NCBI GenBank assembly: GCA_947044365.1
Contig: OX345643.1
Coordinates: forward strand, 1 to 64,000
Reading direction: 5' to 3'
Source of the DNA: Petrosia ficiformis
Taxonomy: Eukaryota; Porifera; Demospongiae; Haplosclerida; Petrosiidae
DNA length: 64,000 nt
Within the stretch, counting starts at the first letter, position 1; each line of letters begins with the position of its first letter. The notes under the pieces were generated by a model. It was not told the DNA's origin and did no database searches. It saw nothing but the letters and a program-made list of their open reading frames with translations. Shown here one piece after another: positions 16,360-26,549 of the stretch. The translations under genes were made by a program, and so were the position numbers.

Positions 16360-16802
16360 GCTAGATCTATCTATCTCTTGATCTCGCCAAAGAGTGATGT
16401 TTTACAGACAAGTTTGTCGCTTAGAATGAGAGTAAGGATCAACTGTTTGCATCTGTAGTTTGTAATAATTTACATGTATAATATGCTTCTTAACCCTTTA
16501 ATTTCCATTGTGTTAACATATACATGTAACTCCTAGCTATTAAAGCCCAGCCATGTGATATATGCATACTTAGTTACTCCTGTACAACTTCATATTAATA
16601 TATACATACCTGTGTGCATTGCTGTAGGTAATAGGATGCACCCGTTCCCACTTAAGCTTGTGTCCTGTTATATGTGTAGTTTGTAATAATCATCTGGATG
16701 TGATTGATGTCACATGCAGTAATAATTGTTATTCATTCATTCATTTGACGTTCCTCTCTCTCTTCTCTTCCTTTTCTTCCTCTTCTTCTATCCATCTAAC
16801 TC

Positions 16803-16846
<44 letters not shown>

Positions 16847-17289
16847 GATCTGTCTATCTCTTGATCTCGCCAAAGAGTGATGTTTTACAGACAAGTTTGT
16901 CGCTTAGAATGAGGGTAAGGATCAACTGTTTGCATCTGTAGTTTGTAATAATTTACATGTACACATGTATAATATGCTTCTTAACCCTTTAATTTCCATT
17001 GTGTTAACATATACATGTAACTCCTATTAAAGCCCAGCCATGTGATATATGCATACTTAGTTACTCCTGTACAACTTCATATTAATATATACATACCTGT
17101 GTGCATTGCTGTAGGTAATAGGATGCACCCGTTCCCACTTAAGCTTGTGTCCTGTTATATGTGTAGTTTGTAATAATCATCTGGATGTGATTGATGTCAC
17201 ATGCAGTAATAATTCTTATTCATTCATTCATTTGACGTTCCTCTCTCTCTTCTCTTCCTTTTCTTCCTCTTCTTCTATCCATCTAACTC

Positions 17290-17337
<48 letters not shown>

Positions 17338-17686
17338 GATCTGTCTATCTCTTGATCTCGCCAAAGAGTGATGTTTTACAGACAAGTTTGTCGCTTAGAA
17401 TGAGGGTAAGGATCAACTGTTTGCATCTGTAGTTTGTAATAATTTACATGTATATTATGCTTCTTAACCCTTTAATTTCCATTGTGTTAACATATACATG
17501 TAACTCCTAGCTATTAAAGCCCAGCCATGTGATATATGCATACTTAGTTACTCCTGTACAACTTCATATTAATATATACATACCTGTGTGCATTGCTGTA
17601 GGTAATAGGATGCACCCGTTCCCACTTAAGCTTGTGTCCTGTTATATGTGTAGTTTGTAATAATCATCTGGATGTGATACATGTCA
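8872..17686. repeat. 474-bp satellite array, 18 copies, related to the 438-bp unit
   Basis: The unit recurs every 474 bp, with one copy about 4 bp shorter near 14430. It shares several blocks with the 438-bp unit: a stretch of about 95 bp around 'tgtcctgttatatgtgtag', the 'attaaagcccagccat' block, and an internal (CTAT)n tract. It has its own pyrimidine-rich stretch and a 'ctagctagatc' palindrome. A C/G difference in 'aattSttattc' mostly alternates between neighbouring copies. The last two copies, from about 16500, carry extra differences such as a longer CTAT tract and an 8-bp insertion near 16960. This is typical of array edges. The array stops at 17686, where the inverted-repeat element begins. 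Confidence 0.96.
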
Positions 17687-18028
17687 CCAGGTTATGGAAT
17701 GTAATGTGTCAATTGATAGCAAACAACACTTGATTCATATATTATGTGAAAATCTATGTGTTGATCTGGCCTGAGGAAACACTTCACTTAACACATTATC
17801 ATGTACAGAAATGGGATAGCAAAGTCAATAATCCACAAACTAGATTGGGAGGGTATCAGAAACCAATAATTAGTTTTACATACATACTGTATGTATGTTG
17901 GGTAATGGTATAATTTGAGCATTAACATGATAATTTTTATTACTAAATTATAAAAATATTAATTATATTATATGTAAACATTATTATTGTACAGTTGTCT
18001 TCTCTTCTTTGACCATTTATGGGCATAT
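17687..18028 (+). repeat. left inverted-repeat arm
   Basis: This arm matches the reverse complement of 20754-21079. The match runs from 'ccaggttatgg' through the palindrome 'catacatactgtatgtatg' (about 17880) and 'gagcattaacatgataat' to about 18028. The innermost part is homologous to the coding end of the last exon of the gene at 19894-20786, so the repeat includes protein-coding sequence. Confidence 0.9.
17968..18021 (-). pseudogene. relic of the terminal exon of a small basic-protein gene
   Basis: Read on the minus strand from 18021, the codons give HKWSKKRRQL followed by a short diverged tail and a TAA at 17970-17968. The plus-strand gene at 19894-20786 ends in RKWSRKRRQV. The match lies inside the left inverted-repeat arm and keeps the reading frame. 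It therefore looks like the original 3' end of the left-hand gene, now cut off from the coding region at 18336-18686 by a satellite fragment and a 32-bp tandem repeat. Confidence 0.7.
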
Positions 18029-18130
18029 AGGTCCTATTAAAGCCCAGCCATGTGATATATGTATACTTACTTACTCGTGTTATTAATTGCATGCACCCAT
18101 TCCCACTTAACAACTTCATATTAATTTACT
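18025..18130. repeat. rearranged fragment of the 474-bp satellite
   Basis: This stretch holds the satellite blocks 'attaaagcccagccat', 'gtgatatat', 'gcatgcacccattcccactta' style text and 'caacttcatattaat', but in a different order and spacing from the array unit. It separates the relic exon from the left-hand gene. Confidence 0.8.
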
Positions 18131-18174
18131 AAAATTAAGAAATAGTTTCAAATGAATTTACTAAATTTATTTTA

Positions 18175-18336
18175 CTATACATAAACAAATTATTTTAAAT
18201 TATTTACTATACATAAACAAATTATTTTAAATTATTTACTATACATAAACAAATTATTTTAAATTATTTACTATACATAAACAAATTATTTTAAATTATT
18301 TACTATACATAAACAAATTATTTTAAATTATTTACT
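18175..18336. repeat. 32-bp AT-rich tandem repeat, five copies
   Basis: The unit 'ctatacataaacaaattatt' followed by 'ttaaattattta' is repeated five times almost perfectly. It abuts the stop codon of the minus-strand gene, so that gene's 3' untranslated region would consist of this repeat. Confidence 0.95.
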
Positions 18337-18686
18337 TAATTCTTTTCCTTGTCTTCTATAGATCTTCCACTACTCTCTCCTCCTTTACTCTCTCCTCCTT
18401 TACTTCCTCCTGCAGCTCTTTTTCTTGCTCTCTCTCTCCTTTCTTTCTCTTGTCTGTCTTGGTTGGTCCATTTGTGGAACACTTCTTTTTTTATACTGCA
18501 ATGTTTGCAGATCCACATGTGCCTACAGCAACTATAGCAGGTGCAGTTTTTACACCTTTGATGTTCTGTATATTTTCCCCTTTTAGGGTCTGACTGTTCA
18601 TGATCAGTACTAGTACTGCTGCTCATTTCTTTCCATTTCCTTTTCAATAACTCAATGATTTCATCTGGTATTTCTTTTTCTGCCAT
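18336..18686 (-). CDS. small Cys-rich basic protein, intronless paralogue in the left half of the palindrome
   Basis: This is a 116-aa protein that I do not recognise. It begins MAEKE, has an acidic and serine-rich first 40 residues, and then a cysteine cluster at about 45-63 (CxxCxCxxCC, then CxxC), a likely metal-binding knuckle. Next comes the segment IKKEVFHKWTNQDRQEKERR and a highly basic, glycine/serine-rich tail with GGESKGGES repeats. The plus-strand gene at 19894-20786 encodes the same order of parts: MAEKE start, Cys cluster, IKKxxYHxWxN, basic tail. The two are therefore paralogues, although this copy has no introns. A TATA box lies 35-41 bp upstream of the ATG. The stop codon lies against a 32-bp repeat, and a relic of a different C-terminus lies farther downstream (17968-18021), so the present 3' end is probably secondary. 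The composition suggests nucleic-acid binding; this is inference. Confidence 0.65.
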   Translation of the reverse strand: MAEKEIPDEIIELLKRKWKEMSSSTSTDHEQSDPKRGKYTEHQRCKNCTCYSCCRHMWICKHCSIKKEVFHKWTNQDRQEKERRERARKRAAGGSKGGESKGGESSGRSIEDKEKN

Positions 18687-18720
18687 GACTATAAATGAAC
18701 ACTTTCAAACTGTGCTTGTC

Positions 18721-18727
18721 TTTTATA
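18721..18727 (-). promoter_or_regulatory. TATA box of the left-hand gene
   Basis: On the minus strand the sequence reads 'gggtataaaagacaagc', a near-consensus TATAAAAG about 35-41 bp before the ATG at 18686. That spacing would put transcription start close to the start codon. Confidence 0.55.
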
Positions 18728-18951
18728 CCCTTTCTAAATATTGCATTCCATTTCCTTTCATCCTTTAGCTGTAAGTAAACACCTTCATGATCAGAGAAAT
18801 TGAATTTATAGGTGTTTAATCATGAAGCTTTACCACTGTACCATAAAGGTGTACATGCAATATCAAAGAAATTCAACTTCATAATAATTATTAGTAACAA
18901 GCAATTAATTAAAGAACTATTTTATATTATGTACGCTTGTACTTACTTACA

Positions 18952-19032
18952 TGCCCAGCCACGTGACATATACACATATGTACTTACCTGTTTGTAATAA
19001 TTTACATGTATAATATGCTGCTTAACTGTGTG
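18952..19032. repeat. second fragment of satellite-like sequence inside the palindromic element
   Basis: 'gcccagccacgtgacatata' and 'tttgtaataatttacatgta' followed by 'taatatgctgcttaactgtg' match blocks found in the 438- and 474-bp units. They are in an altered order and truncated. The region 18830-19893 holds no gene that I can support. Confidence 0.7.
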
Positions 19033-19241
19033 CTAGAATTTTGGAGGTGTAATAAGTCTAAAATGAATATAGTTATCTGAACCACAACACCCTACAGGAG
19101 GCTATATTTTAGAAACCCACAACAATGATGAGAGTGTAGTTGTTTATAAGCCAGAACTTTGTGCTACAAATTCACAAGCCCCCAACCTTAGGTTTTTATT
19201 TATATCAGTGGAGTAAATGGGGTGCAAATTTTTGGAGGGTT

Positions 19242-19310
19242 CCCTCCCTCTTGTGGCTGAGGTGCCTATGCAGGCATGCCTGCTAAGCACCTTGGGCATA
19301 GGAGGGAGGG
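19242..19310. other. central hairpin of the palindromic element
   Basis: Outer arms 'ccctccctc' (19242-19250) and 'gagggaggg' (19302-19310) are perfect complements. Inner arms 'ggtgc' and 'gcacc' (19261-19265, 19287-19291) enclose the perfect 14-bp palindrome GCAGGCATGCCTGC (19270-19283). All three share a centre at about 19276, within some 15 bp of the midpoint between the two divergent start codons. Confidence 0.8.
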
Positions 19311-19842
19311 GCTTAGAACCCGAAGTTTCTAATAATGAATACAAAGTACATGTACATATATAACTCCACTTACACAAAATTTTGTAGGAGGAATGGTCTA
19401 GCCTAATATCTTCCTACTGTGCAATATATAATAATGAAGTTATGATTAATGCACAACTAATAATATGACATCCTCTCTCTCTGTTTAGTTGATGATCAAA
19501 GAAACAGAAGGAAGAGTAGGAAGAGAGTACTATGTACTTTTCTCCAAAGTGGTATATACGATGTATGGTGGGCAAGAATTAATGAGAAAATAATGACTAT
19601 ACTATGTACTGTTATTGATATGCTATTTGTCATTTTTTTTAATGTACACATTGTCCTTTCCATTGTTATTAATAATGATTTAAAATTGCTAACTATAACG
19701 CTCAAACACGTTCTGCACATGTGATGCAAAATGATTTATCATGACATGCTGAAACCATAGAATGATTAATTACCTATAAAGACTATCTAACTGAAAATTC
19801 CATGGAAATATTTCAACTATTTAATAACAATAATTAATTATC

Positions 19843-19852
19843 TATATATAAA
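19843..19852 (+). promoter_or_regulatory. TATA box of the right-hand gene
   Basis: 'tatatataaa' lies about 42 bp before the ATG at 19894, mirroring the spacing of the TATA box upstream of the left-hand gene. Confidence 0.5.
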
Positions 19853-19893
19853 TGCACTAGCACTTCCTGCAAAATTTAGTGTTGTAACAAAGA

Positions 19894-20786
19894 ATGGCAG
19901 AGAAAGAAGTGAAGGTTAGTTTCATTCCATCATGAATAAAGAGTGAAGATTGTGCTTTTATATACATAATTACTTCTGTATTATTAGACTGAATCAGATA
20001 CAGAAATTGAGAAGGTAAGATATTTTCATTTCAAGTAATATTATTGTCATTTCACTGCAATGGAAATAAGATCAATGTATCGCAAGTAGCAATTGCTATA
20101 GTATTATTATGCATTAAATTTCACAGGAAGAACTCTCATCTGGATCTTCCGATGTATGCAATAAATCAATTTTTCACTGCACAAGTAACTGTTTAATTTC
20201 TATTTGCAGCACTTTACATGTGCCCAACCTTTCTGCATTGGAAGGGAGTGTAGTGAGAGGGCAACAGACAACAGTGTATGAAAACCTAATTTATGTTGTA
20301 ATTTTGTCTTACTCATGCATTTTGTCTTACTCATGTAGTTTTGTAAACCATGTTGGGAGAAAGTAGAGGTAAAGAGTAAATTTACTTTTAGTTATGTCAT
20401 ATAATTTTAACATGTGCATATGCAGGAAAATATTAAAAAAAACATGTACCACAGCTGGGTAAGTAATGATACTGTTTGTACTTAAATTTTACCTATCACA
20501 CACACAAAAGAAAAAATGCATCATAGAATACTGCAATAAAAAAACAAGAAGAACACTTTGTTCTCATCATTACGGTGTATTTTTTAGAGTAAGTGTCAAC
20601 AATGAGTATTAGCATTATGGAAGGAAAGTAATTACTAAGCACTTGCTTTGATCACAGAAAAACATCAATAAAAAGTACAGAGAAAGAAAAAAAAGGAAGA
20701 AGCAGGAAGGAACATATGACAAAGGAGAAGGTGGCGAAGGAAGGAAGAGACCCCGTAAATGGTCAAGGAAAAGAAGACAAGTATAG
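19894..20786 (+). CDS. small Cys-rich basic protein, seven-exon gene in the right half of the palindrome
   Basis: No long open frame covers this gene. I assembled it from splice signals. The exons are 19894-19914, 19988-20014, 20127-20153, 20210-20275, 20339-20368, 20426-20458 and 20658-20786. Every intron is GT...AG and every junction is in phase 0, and together they give 110 aa ending in TAG. The first exons are 7, 9 and 9 codons. The protein starts MAEKEVK and has an acidic and serine-rich stretch. A Cys cluster follows in exons 4-5 (C-x4-C-x4-C, then FCKPC). Exon 6 holds IKKNMYHSW, and the last exon is very basic (KKRKK, RKRPRKWSRKRR), a probable nuclear-localisation or nucleic-acid-binding tail. 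Homology to the intronless gene at 18336-18686, and of its last codons to 17968-18021, supports the model. I do not recognise the family; function is unknown. Confidence 0.72.
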
Positions 20787-21079
20787 AATAGTAATGATTA
20801 CATAATATTATAATATAATTAATACTTATAAAAATTATCATGTTAATGCTCAAATTATACCATTACCCAACATACACACAGTATGTATATAAAATTGATT
20901 ATTGGTTTCTGATACCCTCCCGGTCTAGTTTGTGGATTATTGATTTTGCTATCCCATTTCTGTACATGATAATGTGTTAAGTGAAGTTTCCTCAGGGGAC
21001 ATTAACACATAGATTTTCACGTAATATATGAATCAAGTGTTGTCTGCCATCAATTGACACATTACATTCCATAACCTGG
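20754..21079 (-). repeat. right inverted-repeat arm
   Basis: This is the reverse complement of 17687-18028. It starts within the last coding codons of the right-hand gene, covers its 3' flank, and ends at 'cattccataacctgg' (21079). The sequence beyond 21079 is not satellite, unlike the left side. Confidence 0.9.
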
Positions 21080-21600
21080 AGTTCAATTGTCACTAATTAC
21101 TCGGGTGTTTAGTTTCACAGGGACATTTAAAATTTTCATTATTATCCAGTCACTATTGCTAGATCATGTACAATAGAAAATGTAGCGAGCATGTTTATAC
21201 TTTGTGTTTCATTGAAGATTTAGAAACAAAAAGAGTATCTTTGTGAGAAAGTACAAGAATTAAAAAAATAGGTATAAATATGCAAATATTATATATAATA
21301 GTAAGTTAGTTCTTTTGTTTGTATTGCTAACTAATAACACAGCTTCTGTTTACAAAAAAAGAGAGAGAGTTAACATTTCATTCATGAATACATCATGTTT
21401 CCCTACAATTATTTCTAATGGAGTCACACACTAAAAAGTATAATACGTATTATATATTCATACTTGTGTATTGTATATTAAAGGTTTCTTCAAATTTAAA
21501 TATTATACTTCACAACAATAATATGTGGTTGTCAAACATAAGTGCTATAATTGCTATGATACTGGTTTAAAAAAATTGTGGTTAAATAATGCTGACTCAC

Positions 21601-21693
21601 CTGTTGAAAAATTTCTCTGGTTTCTTCTAAATGATATTCATATTGGTGAGTCATCTGTTGATTCACTTCTCTAGAGACATAATTTGGTGGCAT
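21601..21693 (-). CDS. possible first coding exon of an unidentified gene
   Basis: From ATG at 21693, 31 codons run to a good donor ('caacag|gtgagt', exon end 21601) in phase 0. The peptide starts MPPNYVSREVNQQMTHQYEY and is hydrophilic and Gln/Glu-rich, as in a helical or coiled segment. I could not identify a following exon with confidence, so the call rests on the start codon and donor alone. The rest of 21080-21794 is AT-rich with no other feature that I can support. Confidence 0.25.
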
Positions 21694-21794
21694 CTTGGCT
21701 ATGAATATTGTACAACACAGCATACATGTATATCTCAGTGAAAATATCTATAAATATGGTTAAAACCTAAAAAACATACTGTCGCTCTAAATGA

Positions 21795-24700
21795 TAGATA
21801 TTAAAGGGACAATACCACAATTGTCTCTACAATCCCCATCGAGAGATTGTTTTCACTCTGTAAGGTCAATCAAGACCAGTGAGTGTAAGAGACCTGCTGT
21901 GCTCTGTATTGCCTTTACAACCTCAGATGAGGTATGTTACAACCAGTTAAACTGGTTACATTAACCCTGAAAGATCTTGAGATCAGAGGGTTTAAACAAG
22001 GCAATTACGTGGCTTATAATCAAATGTTCTCACAACATACAGTACATCACCCTCACTTTAAGTAGAATTATCCAAAATGAACTTCATTCTTTGACATATC
22101 TATTACAGCTCCTATTACAGTGGGTAAACATGTGACTTACTGAAACAAGAACTTTAAAATGGCTGACATGCACCACCAAAACAATGTCCCTTACAATCTA
22201 AAATGGTTGCTGTTGCTCTGAATGACAAATATCAAAGAGCATAAAGGAACAATGCCTCTACAATTCTCATCAAGAGATTGCTTTCACTCTGTAAGGTCAA
22301 TCAAGACCAGTGAGTGTAAGAGACCTGCTGTGCTCTGTATTGCCTTTACAACCTCAGATGAGGTATGTTACAACCAGTTAAACTGGTTACATTAACCCTG
22401 AAAGATCTTGAGATCAGAGGGTTTAAACAAGGCAATTACGTGGCTTATAATCAAATGTTCTCACAACATACAGTACATCACCCTCACTTTAAGTAGAATT
22501 ATCCAAAATGAACTTCATTTTTTGACATATCTATTACAGCTCCTATTACAGTGGGTAAACATGTGACTTACTGAAACAAGAACTTTAAAATGGCTGACAT
22601 GCACCACCAAAACAATGTCCCTTACAATCTAAAATGGTTGCTGTTGCTCTGAATGACAAATATCAAAGAGCATAAAGGAACAATGCCTCTACAATTCTCA
22701 TCAAGAGATTGCTTTCACTCTGTAAGGTCAATCAAGACCAGTGAGTGTAAGAGACCTGCTGTGCTCTGTATTGCCTTTACAACCTCAGATGAGGTATGTT
22801 ACAACCAGTTAAACTGGTTACATTAACCCTGAAAGATCTTGAGATCAGAGGGTTTAAACAAGGCAATTACGTAGATTACAATCAAATGTTCTCACAACAT
22901 ACAGTACATCACCCTCACTTTAAGTAGAATTATCCAAAATGAACTTCATTTTTTGACATATCTATTACAGCTCCTATTACAGTGGGTAAACATGTGACTT
23001 ACTGAAACAAGAACTTTAAAATGGCTGACATGCACCACCAAAACAATGTCCCTTACAATCTAAAATGGTTGCTGTTGCTCTGAATGACAAATATCAAAGA
23101 GCATAAAGGAACAATGCCTCTACAATTCTCATCAAGAGATTGCTTTCACTCTGTAAGGTCAATCAAGACCAGTGAGTGTAAGAGACCTGCTGTGCTCTGT
23201 ATTGCCTTTACAACCTCAGATGAGGTATGTTACAACCAGTTAAACTGGTTACATTAACCCTGAAAGATCTTGAGATCAGAGGGTTTAAACAAGGCAATTA
23301 CGTAGATTACAATCAAATGTTCTCACAACATACAGTACATCACCCTCACTTTAAGTAGAATTATCCAAAATGAACTTCATTCTTTGACATATCTATTACA
23401 GCTCCTATTACAGTGGGTAAACATGTGACTTACTGAAACAAGAACTTTAAAATGGCTGACATGCACCACCAAAACAATGTCCCTTACAATCTAAAATGGT
23501 TGCTGTTGCTCTGAATGACAAATATCAAAGAGCATAAAGGAACAATGCCTCTACAATTCTCATCAAGAGATTGCTTTCACTCTGTAAGGTCAATCAAGAC
23601 CAGTGAGTGTAAGAGACCTGCTGTGCTCTGTATTGCCTTTACAACCTCAGATGAGGTATGTTACAACCAGTTAAACTGGTTACATTAACCCTGAAAGATC
23701 TTGAGATCAGAGGGTTTAAACAAGGCAATTACGTGGCTTATAATCAAATGTTCTCACAACATACAGTACATCACCCTCACTTTAAGTAGAATTATCCAAA
23801 ATGAACTTCATTCTTTGACATATCTATTACAGCTCCTATTACAGTGGGTAAACATGTGACTTACTGAAACAAGAACTTTAAAATGGCTGACATGCACCAC
23901 CAAAACAATGTCCCTTACAATCTAAAATGGTTGCTGTTGCTCTGAATGACAAATATCAAAGAGCATAAAGGAACAATGCCTCTACAATTCTCATCAAGAG
24001 ATTGCTTTCACTCTGTAAGGTCAATCAAGACCAGTGAGTGTAAGAGACCTGCTGTGCTCTGTATTGCCTTTACAACCTCAGATGAGGTATGTTACAACCA
24101 GTTAAACTGGTTACATTAACCCTGAAAGATCTTGAGATCAGAGGGTTTAAACAAGGCAATTACGTAGATTACAATCAAATGTTCTCACAACATACAGTAC
24201 ATCACCCTCACTTTAAGTAGAATTATCCTAAATGAACTTCATTCTTTGACATATCTATTACAGCTCCTATTACAGTGGGTAAACATGTGACTTACTGAAA
24301 CAAGAACTTTAAAATGGCTGACATGCACCACCAAAACAATGTCCCTTACAATCTAAAATGGTTGCTGTTGCTCTGAATGACAAATATCAAAGAGCATAAA
24401 GGAACAATGCCTCTACAATTCTCATCAAGAGATTGCTTTCACTCTGTAAGGTCAATCAAGACCAGTGAGTGTAAGAGACCTGCTGTGCTCTGTATTGCCT
24501 TTACAACCTCAGATGAGGTATGTTACAACCAGTTAAACTGGTTACATTAACCCTGAAAGATCTTGAGATCAGAGGGTTTAAACAAGGCAATTACGTAGAT
24601 TACAATCAAATGTTCTCACAACATACAGTACATCCCCCTCACTTTATTCAAAACTTACCAAGATGAACTCCAATCCTTGACATATCTACTATTACACTGG

Positions 24701-25025
24701 TGGTTGTAAATACCAAGAACTTCAAAATGGCTGACCTGCACCACCATAACAATGTCCCTTACAACCTAAAATGGTTGCTGTTGCTCTGAATGACAAATAT
24801 CAAAGAGCATAAAGGGACAATACCACAATTGTCTCTACAATCTCATCAAGAGATTGCTTTCACTCTGTAAGGTCAGTCAAGACCAGTGAGTGTAAGAGAC
24901 CTGCCGTTGTCTGTATTGCCTTTACAACCTCAGGTGAGGTTGGTTACAACCAGTTAAACTGGTTACATTAACCCTGAAAGATCTTCCAGATAGGAGATCA
25001 GAGGGTTTAAACAAGGCAATTCCAA
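21795..25025. repeat. 431-bp satellite array, eight copies
   Basis: Anchor 'gacctgctgtgctctg' lies at 21891, 22322, 22753, 23184, 23615, 24046 and 24477, exactly 431 bp apart. A diverged eighth copy has its equivalent at about 24898. Inner copies are almost identical. Two forms of one site ('acgtggcttataatc' and 'acgtagattacaatc') are distributed as A A B B A B B along the first seven copies. The first and last copies are the most diverged. The unit is unrelated to the 438-bp satellite despite the similar length. No open frame worth calling. Confidence 0.97.
21921..21984. other. cluster of three short perfect inverted repeats in the 431-bp unit
   Basis: Within 64 bp lie CCTCAgaTGAGG (21921-21932), AACCAGTTaAACTGGTT (21941-21957) and GATCTtgAGATC (21973-21984). 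The set recurs in each inner copy. In the diverged last copy the first two remain, and the first differs only in its loop (CCTCAggTGAGG, 24928-24939). Confidence 0.75.
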
Positions 25026-26289
25026 TATCCATCAGCCCGCCAAAACTGTCTGAAAGAGGGGAGTGGCTGCCCTTGCCCTATATGTGTATTGTAACATCTA
25101 TATAGAATCTATGTCCCTGAAATATGTCTCTTTCTTTAATTTCAAAAATAGATAAATGGTAGAATGCATTGCATATATGTATTCCACAAACATCAAGCTG
25201 GCACCCCAGTGATCAAAAATGGCAATGTAAACATGGAAAAATCAAGGGACATATGTCCTTATGGGTTTTTGCTGCAATCATTGGGGTTTTGATACAGGAA
25301 GCCGCCTCCAAATAGCTCTACTAACCATTCTAGCTATTTTTTTCTATCTATTTTTGTGGGTAATAGTTTTGTATTGTGGCATTGATGGAAGGCATGTATT
25401 TACATGTAAGTTAGGGTGGAGCTCACGTGAACGCCTACAGACAAAATTAAACATTTTGTACAACAGACTGATTAACATTGCAACAGATAGAAAACTACAG
25501 AGCCAACACAACTTTCAGTATTGTTAATTGAGTTGTTGTGTTCAGATTCGTTTTAGCTACAGCGGATGGATTTTTAGTTACACCCATTTCTTCCTGTTTT
25601 AATGTAATATTACACTCAACATATGTAAAAGGTTGTTAATAGCATTTGCTCACTCAGAGTGTGTTCAGACATTCACATCTAAACCCATTAAACATGCCTA
25701 TGTAGCTTGATTGATTATTTGATATGTTATCATCTCATAATTCCCACTTAAATGTAGAATTGGTTAAAACATTTATTGGATATGTCACTATACTAGATGT
25801 TTATCACTCAAAAATAGTTTCTTTACAAACAAGATACAATCCATAATTATGATTAGCTTACAAACATTTAAATGACTAAGTGAAGTACAAAATTAAAATA
25901 ACATTTCTTAATTACATTACTCCATTAATTATGATGCATACCTTATCGATACATGTATGTAAGTACAATTGTTGTTTTGTGTAGAACAAAAAATAAAGTT
26001 ATAATAATTGTTAACAGCCTGGATCATATGACACTTGATAAACTCTTTCTTCATCTGAGCTCCACACAGTCCTTCAGCTCTGACGTACAACCTTGCTGTG
26101 ACATCTGTGTGTCTACAATTGTATGTAAGTAGAGTGAACATAATTTTCAAGTCTACATGTAGATTAACTAACTGTTTTTGACTATATTTCTTTCAGAAAT
26201 CTTCAAGGGACCTTTAGCCTTCTACATTACAAGTAGAAGTTACCAGCCTAGACCACGAGGAGGCGTCCCTTACGCTAGGCCAAAAAAGC
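25026..26289. other. non-repetitive AT-rich stretch without a supported gene
   Basis: An ATG frame at 25261-25527 (88 aa) has one hydrophobic segment (IALLTILAIFFYLFLWVIVL), but nothing else supports it. A minus frame at 25929-26150 is equally weak. An inverted repeat GCCTAG...CTAGGC lies at 26246-26280, just before the 127-bp duplication. Confidence 0.5.
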
Positions 26290-26543
26290 GATAATCCACT
26301 GTCACCAGATGGGACAGGGATCATGTTTCCTGTTTGGAAACAAATTGAAAGCGTGAAACAGGTATGCACAATACCGTGCTTCTATAAGCATATGACCAGT
26401 ATGAATTGGTCTGGGAGATAATCCACTGTCACCAGATGGGACAGGGATCATGTTTCCTGTTTGGAAACAAATTGAAAGCGTGAAACAGGTATGCACAATA
26501 CCGTGCTTCTATAAGCATATGACCAGTATGAATTGGTCTGGGA
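26290..26543. repeat. 127-bp tandem duplication
   Basis: Two essentially identical units, 26290-26416 and 26417-26543, begin 'gataatccactgtcaccaga'. They end six bases before the stop codon of the SET-domain gene and could mark the boundary of an element or a duplicated 3' flank. Confidence 0.95.
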
Positions 26544-26549
26544 GTGAAT

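Larger units (their letters stand above)
17687..21079. mobile_element. palindromic two-gene element bounded by long inverted repeats
   Basis: The sequence from 17687 ('ccaggttatggaatg...') is found in reverse complement ending at 21079 ('...cattccataacctgg'). The arms run inward for about 330 bp with scattered mismatches and small indels. Inside are two divergent genes for homologous small proteins: minus-strand ATG at 18686 and plus-strand ATG at 19894. Each has a TATA box about 40 bp upstream. A hairpin at 19242-19310 sits close to the midpoint between the two start codons. The left end coincides with the exact point where 474-bp satellite homology stops. I see no target-site duplication and no transposase, so this is either a non-autonomous element or an inverted segmental duplication. 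Confidence 0.7.

Noticed and set aside
19144..19377. 77-codon minus-strand frame
   Set aside because: It spans the central hairpin of the palindromic element, and no splice sites or domains support it.
21224..21271. Possible plus-strand exon after 'gatttag' encoding KQKEYLCEKVQELKK and a stop, in phase 0
   Set aside because: It lies outside the palindromic element and beyond the stop of the seven-exon gene. It would need an alternative donor overlapping that stop; too speculative without transcripts.
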